Positions 58,155 through 64,000 of a stretch of DNA of 64,000 nt are shown piece after piece. The DNA is taken from assembly GCA_031761405.1 (NCBI GenBank), contig JASEVX010000008.1, forward strand, positions 42,072,541 through 42,136,540. Direction: 5' to 3'. The position numbers and the translations under genes are program-made. Every line of letters begins with the position of its first letter. Position 1 is the first letter of the stretch. The DNA comes from Serripes groenlandicus (lineage: Eukaryota; Mollusca; Bivalvia; Cardiida; Cardiidae). The notes beneath the pieces were generated by a model. It saw only the letters and a list, made by a program, of their open reading frames with translations. It ran no database searches and was not told the DNA's origin.

Positions 58155-59999
58155 CAGTTTGTCAGATTTCTACTTTCATTTTGAACGGAAGTTGCAAGTT
58201 CTCCTTCGCAGAGTTGTCGTTCCTTACCATCTCTTTCAGTAAAATGAATCGATTGGCTAGATAATTAGTTGGGAGATAGTTTTTCATCGACGCGTTTGAC
58301 ATTATTGTTAATACTACCAACCATCCAAAAATCACTTCTGATTATTTCGTTTCTAAAAAGTATATTCTTTATGATTGAACATTAAAACAAATTGGTATAT
58401 ATTCATACATTAATTATGAATATATTTATTCAAACTTCATCTCAATATTGTAAACGTTCTACTTCAACTTTCAACCACTAATGCTTCCTTTTTACAGTCT
58501 TTTTTCAATATTCAGATATCTTGATTCACCAAGGTTTTCGAAAATGCAGTTTTATTGCCTGATAATTGACACTACTTTTTTGTTGACGGTTAAAAAAATC
58601 CCTCTTTTTCGGCTCCCAGCTTTACACTGTCGTTCTGTTTATAGTCGGGGAGCCAACTGTTGTACGATTTCTCAAAATGCACATGACTATAGACAGTACC
58701 CTAAGGGGTACCGTCCAAAAACTAGATCAAATAAAAACAACTTGCAAGAAATTTGTTTTACCAGGAACACTATAAAAAAAATACCGTCTTTACTTATTTA
58801 TATTTACACTTGCTGGCATCTGACCTTAGATAGTTTAAATGTGGTCACATTTTTAGGTTTCTAAAAAACCCACATGATAGCTATTCTAGATTTTGATAAC
58901 AATAGACAGGTTTTTCGAACCGTTAATTTATCCATTTGTAGTGAAAGGATAAAATAAAAAGAAAAGCTGTCTGAAAAAAATCAAGTTTACGGTATGGAAC
59001 GAGGTCCGTGAAGTTAGGTTGACGAGTGACGAATTGACGAGTGACGAACTGTGACATTTTTATAGGTCCGTGAAGTTAGGTTGACGAATTGACAGGTGTC
59101 GAACTGTGACATTTTTTCTAAAAACTTTCTTTCTTTCTTTAAGATGATGTTTCTGGGCGAACAAATGCAAAATTGGGCCCTATTTCGTGTTTCATGGCCA
59201 TCAGTCAATCAGCATAGCTTTGTCAAGTTCGTCAATTCGTCAACTTGTCAATAAAGTTGACGAAATTGACGCAAACAATATTTTTCTAAAAACTTTATTT
59301 CTTTCCTTTAGATAAGTATCTGGACGTATTGAATGAACAGTAGGCCCTATTTCATGATTCATGGCGATCAGTCAATCAGAAGAGCTTCTTCAAGTTCGTC
59401 AATTCGTCAACTTGTCAATAAAGTTGACGAAATTGACGAAAAAATATTTTTTCTAAAAACTTTATTTCTTTCCTTTAGAGAAGTATCTGGACGTATTGAA
59501 TGCAAATTAGACCCTATTTCGTGTTTCATGGCAATCAGCCAATCAGAAGACCTTCGAGAAGTTCGTCAACTCGTCAATTTAGTTGATGAAAAAAATATTT
59601 TTCTAAAAACTTTATCTCTTTCCTTTAGATAATGTATCTGGACGTATTGAATGCAAATTAGGCCCTATATCAAATGTCATGGCCATCAGTCATTCAGAAT
59701 GCTTTGTCAAGTTCGTCAATTCGTCAACACGTCAATTTTGTTGACGAATTGACGAAAAAAATATTGTTCTAAAAACTTTATTTCTGTCTTTAAGATAATG
59801 TATCTGGACGTATTCAATGCAAATTAAGCCCTTTTTTAACTTTCATGGCCATCAGTCATTCAGAAGGGCTACGTCAAGTTCGTCAATTCGTCAACACGTC
59901 AATGTTATTAAACGAAATATACGTTGACAAACATCAAAGCATATTCTTCTTCAGTTGAATCTCTTCATACACAGGTTCTAACTAATAGCTTTCTGCATA

Positions 60000-60966
60000 G
60001 TGTGTCGATTAGAAAGAGACTGCACAGCCAAACGTTTTTTTGTATTACTTCTTAGTTTGTTTAAGAATGGGTCTTCCGATTTCGGGTTTATTTCGGATGT
60101 TGTTTCTCTGCTACATAAATATGATATTTACAATAGCTTGGAAGACTATTTAGCATATGGCGATTTTCCTAGTAGATATTTTTGGAAACATTGTATTAAT
60201 ACAAAGGTTCGTAACTACTATCATATCAGGGGCGTAGCTTTGCAATAATCAATGTGTAGGCCGTCTCGTGAGAAAATATACGTTGTGGACTCTGCGTAAA
60301 GTATCGACCCGGATCAGCCTAAGCATGCCACACAGGCCTACACGGATAGACACTTTTCGCCTCCTGTGGATTTTCTGTTTCAGGAATGACTACTCTATAC
60401 ATCTATCCCCCTAAGACGAAATGTGTCGGTCGGATCAGTCTGCGCGGACAGCGCAGGCTGATCTGGGGTCGATACATTACGCAGCTGTCTATCGCCGCTG
60501 CATTTTGGGGACATTTTGACAAAAAATGTGTAGGCACGTGCCTACAGTGCCTAAAGGGAGCTACGCCCCTGACTATATAGAAGAATTGAATGTTATAACT
60601 TCTTCTAGACAGTTTGTCTTATACAGAAAACTACAGTATCAGTTCTCTGCTAATCCACTGTGGGACTACGCTAAACGTAATCCGAATATGCTACGTGCTT
60701 GTTTTGCTATCGCCCAAATAATTACATACACGGCATGCACTGATTTCTCCCATTGCTCACGGTGTGGAAATAGAGATATTAAAACAAGTTTGACTGAGCA
60801 TATTTGGATTAACTGTTTTTATGTATTCCTTTTAACAAATAACTTATGTCAAATTTGGTAGTAGTACTTTCAATATGCTAGATTCTTTTAATGGTAAGGA
60901 GTATGTTGAAGCTCTATTCGGTTTGAATCCGAACTTGAACAGCGAACTTGAACAGCGTACTGCTTA
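60000..60966 (+). pseudogene. LINE ORF2 C-terminal fragment captured in the foldback core
   Basis: Two stretches (60000-60226 and 60572-60966), split by a MITE, read as the tail of a LINE ORF2. First come LLHKYDIYN, LEDYL, FPSRYFWKHCIN. After the gap come FVLYRKLQYQF, CFAIAQIITYTACTDFSHCSRCG and EHIWINC, the zinc-knuckle-like C..C...H....C pattern in the same relative place as in the LINEs at 10.8 and 22.9 kb. A frameshift near 60830 moves the last 40 or so residues, ending ELEQRTA, to another frame. Polymerase and endonuclease are absent. The sequence is only distantly like the other LINEs here. It is cargo and unlikely to mobilise the foldback element. Confidence 0.7.
60227..60571. mobile_element. 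345-bp MITE nested in the LINE fragment
   Basis: Terminal repeats CAGGGGCGTAGCT and AGCTACGCCCCTG. It splits the LINE frame, which continues on both sides. It carries a tggactctgcgtaaagtatcg repeat and an inverted partner (60290-60500). Flanks are act-atcatat and actatata, a possible imperfect 8-bp duplication of hAT type. Confidence 0.8.
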
Positions 60967-61078
60967 AAAACTATGACAAAACATGTGGTACTATTTCTAC
61001 ATAACGTATGAAATAGTTACAATAAAAGTACCGGGTTAAATACATACTGTCAGCATTATTTGATGTCATGTTTTTTTT

Positions 61079-61222
<144 letters not shown>

Positions 61223-63412
61223 ACATTATTACAAAGTTTGCAACGTTCTGGATATCTAAAGAAGACATAGAATGCAATAGCTCACATCCGTACAGTGTAG
61301 ACGAAATTGGTATTGTTTTCATTAGTGAACCCATTGTAATAAATGCTGTTTACTGCTAGTAAAGAGAACATAAAGGCCCGTCCTTTTGCTGTTACCAAGA
61401 TGTACAAACCGTAAAGTTTGGCAAAGAGAACCCCTCCATTTGAACAAATATAAATTTCAACTTGTTACCACTACTTAATAGTAATTTGGTTGCAATACAA
61501 TCAGCAAGCAAAGTTACATAGGGATGTTGCGGCATGGATTAAGCTCGCTGAGGTATATAGCTATTCTGGTAACTGGTCTTATTTATATTGTACTAACAAT
61601 ATAAAGAAAGGAGCATTTCAAAATATAATAAACAAGGGATTGTCTCTCCTGTTTCTACTAGGTTCTTCATCACAAGAGCTGACGAATTGACGAACTTCCC
61701 GAAGCTCTTCTGAAGAACTGATCGCCATTCAATTTGAAATGGGGCCTAATTTGCATTCAATACGTCAAGATACATTATCTAAAAGACAGAAATGAAGATT
61801 TTTAGAAAAAATAATGTTTTCGTCAATTTGTCAACAAAGTTGACGAACTGACGAACTTGAAAAAGCACTTCTGATTGAATGATCGACATGAAACATGAAA
61901 TAGGGCCTATTTTGCATTCAATACGTCTAGATACTTATCTAAAGGAGAGAAATAAAGTTTTCAGAATTTATTTTTTTTCGTCAATTTCGTCAACAAAATT
62001 GACGAGTTGACGAATTGACGAACTTGAAGAAGCTCTTCTGAATGACTTATGGCCATTCATTTTTAAATAGGGCCTAATTTGCATTCACTACGTCCAGAAA
62101 CTTATCTAAAGGAAAGAAATAAAGTTTTTAGATTTTTTTTTTTTCGTCAGTTTCGTCAACTATATTGACAAGTTGCCGAATTGACGGATTTGACGAAGCT
62201 CTTCTGATTGACTAATCGCCATGAAACATGAAATAGGACCTAGTATGCATTCAATACGTCCAGATACTTATCTTAAATTATTTTTTCGTCAATTTCGTCA
62301 ACTTTATTGACAATCGCCATGAAACATGAAATAGGGTCTAATTTGCATTCAATACGTCCAGATACTTATCTAAAGGAAAGAAATAAAGTTTTTAGAAAAA
62401 TATTTTTTTCGTCAATTTCGTCAAATTTATTGACAAGTTGACGAATTGACGAACTTGAAGAAGCTCTTCTGAATGACTGATGGCCATTAATTTTGAAATA
62501 AGGTCTATATTGCATTCAATACGTCCAGATACTTATCTAATGGAAAGAAATAAAGTTTTTAGAAAAATATTTTTTTCGTCAATTTCGTCAACTTTATTGC
62601 CAAGTTGACGAATTGACGAACTCGAAGAAGATCTTCTGATTTACTGATCGCCATGAAACATGCAAAAGGGCCCTAATTTTCATTCAATACGTCCAGATAC
62701 TTCTCTAAAGGAAAGAAATAAAGTTTTTAGAAAAATAATTTTTCGTCAATTTCGTCAACTTTATTGACAAGTTGACGAATGGACGAACTTGAAGAAGCTC
62801 TTCTGATTGACTGATCGCCATGAAACATGAAATAGGGCCTAAATTGCATTCAATACGTCCTGATACTTATATAAAGGAAAGAAATAAAGTTTTTAGAAAA
62901 ATATTTTTCTTCAATTTCGTCAACTTTATTGACAAGTTGACGAATTGACGAACTTGAAGAAGTTCTTCTGATTGACTGATAGCCATGAAATATGAAATAG
63001 GGTCTAATTTGCATTCAATACGTCCAGATATTTATCTAAAGAAAAGAAATAAAGTTTTTAGAAAAATAATTTGTTCGTCCATTTCGTCAACACAATTGAC
63101 GAGTTGACGAATTGACGAAGCTCTTCTGATTGACTGATGGCCATGCAACATGAAATAGGCAAAATTTGCATTTATTCGTCTAGAAACATTATCTTAAAGA
63201 AAGAAATAAAGTTTTTAGAAAAAATGTCACAGTTCGTCACTCGTCAATTAGTCACTCGTTAACCTAACTTCACGGACCTATAAAAATGTCACAGTTCGTC
63301 ACTCGTCAATTCGTCACTCGTCAACCTAACTTCACGGACCTATAAAAATGTCACAGTTCGTCACTCGTCAATTCGTCACTCGTCAACCTAACTTCACGGA
63401 CCTTATGGAACG

Positions 63413-64000
63413 GTTTATTTTATATTGATGTATCTCATCAAATGGCTTCGCACCCGAACTTCATCTTAAATCTCAATCTGCTTACACAATATATTATAAT
63501 TACAAAACATTGTCTACATCCTCTTACCAACAAACATGCCAAATTCTAGGGGACATGCAAAGTAGATTCCAGAAAACTCGTTAGAACAATTAAAACTATC
63601 TGAGCTATAAAATACATTTTTTGTTTGCTGGATAAATGTTAGAAACAAGTACCTTTGTTGCATGATTGTTACAATATCCAATCATTGTTAAGATCTTCCT
63701 AGCAACGATTATACTAGCCCTATGAATATTCCTTCGCTTTGAACTATGTTCTGTTTGTTTGGGAAAAGCGACTTGCCCAAACACAAAATAAATAGCTCAA
63801 AGCGACGGAATATTCAAAGGTATACGAACATACAGGCCAGAACAGTTTAGTTACTGCCATAAACTAAACTACTTAGGCTTATCACTAAAACATAAATATT
63901 GAAGAGGTCGTCAATGCAAATCACCCATGCAATACGTTTTGACCCCCCAACCAAAAAAAACACCATGTTAGTATGTGCGACATTTGACCCTAACCGAAAC
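63413..64000 (+). repeat. Gene 2 intron resuming homology with gene 1
   Basis: It matches about 5849-6300 and then 6690-6770, skipping about 390 bases present only in gene 1. Non-coding; it places the expected gene 2 exon D to the right of the window. Confidence 0.8.

Noticed and set aside
58481..58864. 127-codon open frame
   Set aside because: No family likeness, no splice signals, and its right end lies in intron sequence shared with gene 1, where the frame is not maintained.

Overview
The window is nuclear DNA of an invertebrate animal, most likely a heterodont bivalve mollusc. The inference rests on low GC, spliced exons with long introns, tRNA-derived SINEs ending in CAAT/CAAA tails, tandem-core elements whose units read 'gacctagtgacctag', and a repeat beginning 'tggactctgcgtaaagtat'. 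All of these are familiar from bivalve genomes; the species is not proven. No prokaryotic genes, CRISPR array, rRNA or free-standing tRNA gene was found.

The only host gene material with good support is a tandem pair of related multi-exon genes on the + strand. Their exons are joined by canonical splice sites with matching phases. Gene 1 runs off the left edge. Its visible exons are B' (1365-1604), C' (2518-2713) and the terminal exon D (11661-12572). Gene 2 has exon A (41974-42953; signal peptide, Thr-rich linker, somatomedin-B-like Cys cluster), exon B (46921-47163) and exon C (48072-48267); its exon D would lie beyond the right edge. The predicted proteins are secreted or membrane-anchored, Cys-rich and N-glycosylated. 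They resemble the ectodomains of the expanded mollusc adhesion/methuselah-like GPCR family, but gene 1 stops just after a single hydrophobic segment, with no seven-helix domain. Gene 2 has one in-frame TAA in the linker. Exonic and intronic sequence from about 150-6770 (gene 1) is homologous to about 44709-64000 (gene 2). Comparing the two copies dates many insertions, because one copy often keeps the empty site.

The rest is layered mobile DNA. 1-12.6 kb: gene 1, with a hAT insertion and a LINE in its introns; the LINE is split by a bivalve 'pearl'/Helentron-like tandem-core element that itself holds a SINE. 12.7-13.8 kb: a dead LINE. 14.07-15.69 and 31.51-33.15 kb: a 1.6-kb inverted repeat. 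Between these arms lie a mariner remnant, SINEs, piggyBac-like MITEs, a nearly full-length minus-strand LINE (22.5-27.3 kb) with a recognisable ORF1 and endonuclease-RT ORF2, and a broken minus-strand coding region of unknown family (28.5-30.2 kb). 33-42 kb: MITEs, SINEs and palindromes. 42-49.5 kb: gene 2. 49.5-58.7 kb: a roughly 9-kb gain in the gene 2 intron, mostly tandem-core elements. 59,002-63,403: a 4.4-kb foldback element with 9-bp target duplications and arrayed inverted arms around a captured LINE fragment; this is the most striking mobile element. 63.4-64.0 kb: gene 2 intron homologous to gene 1.
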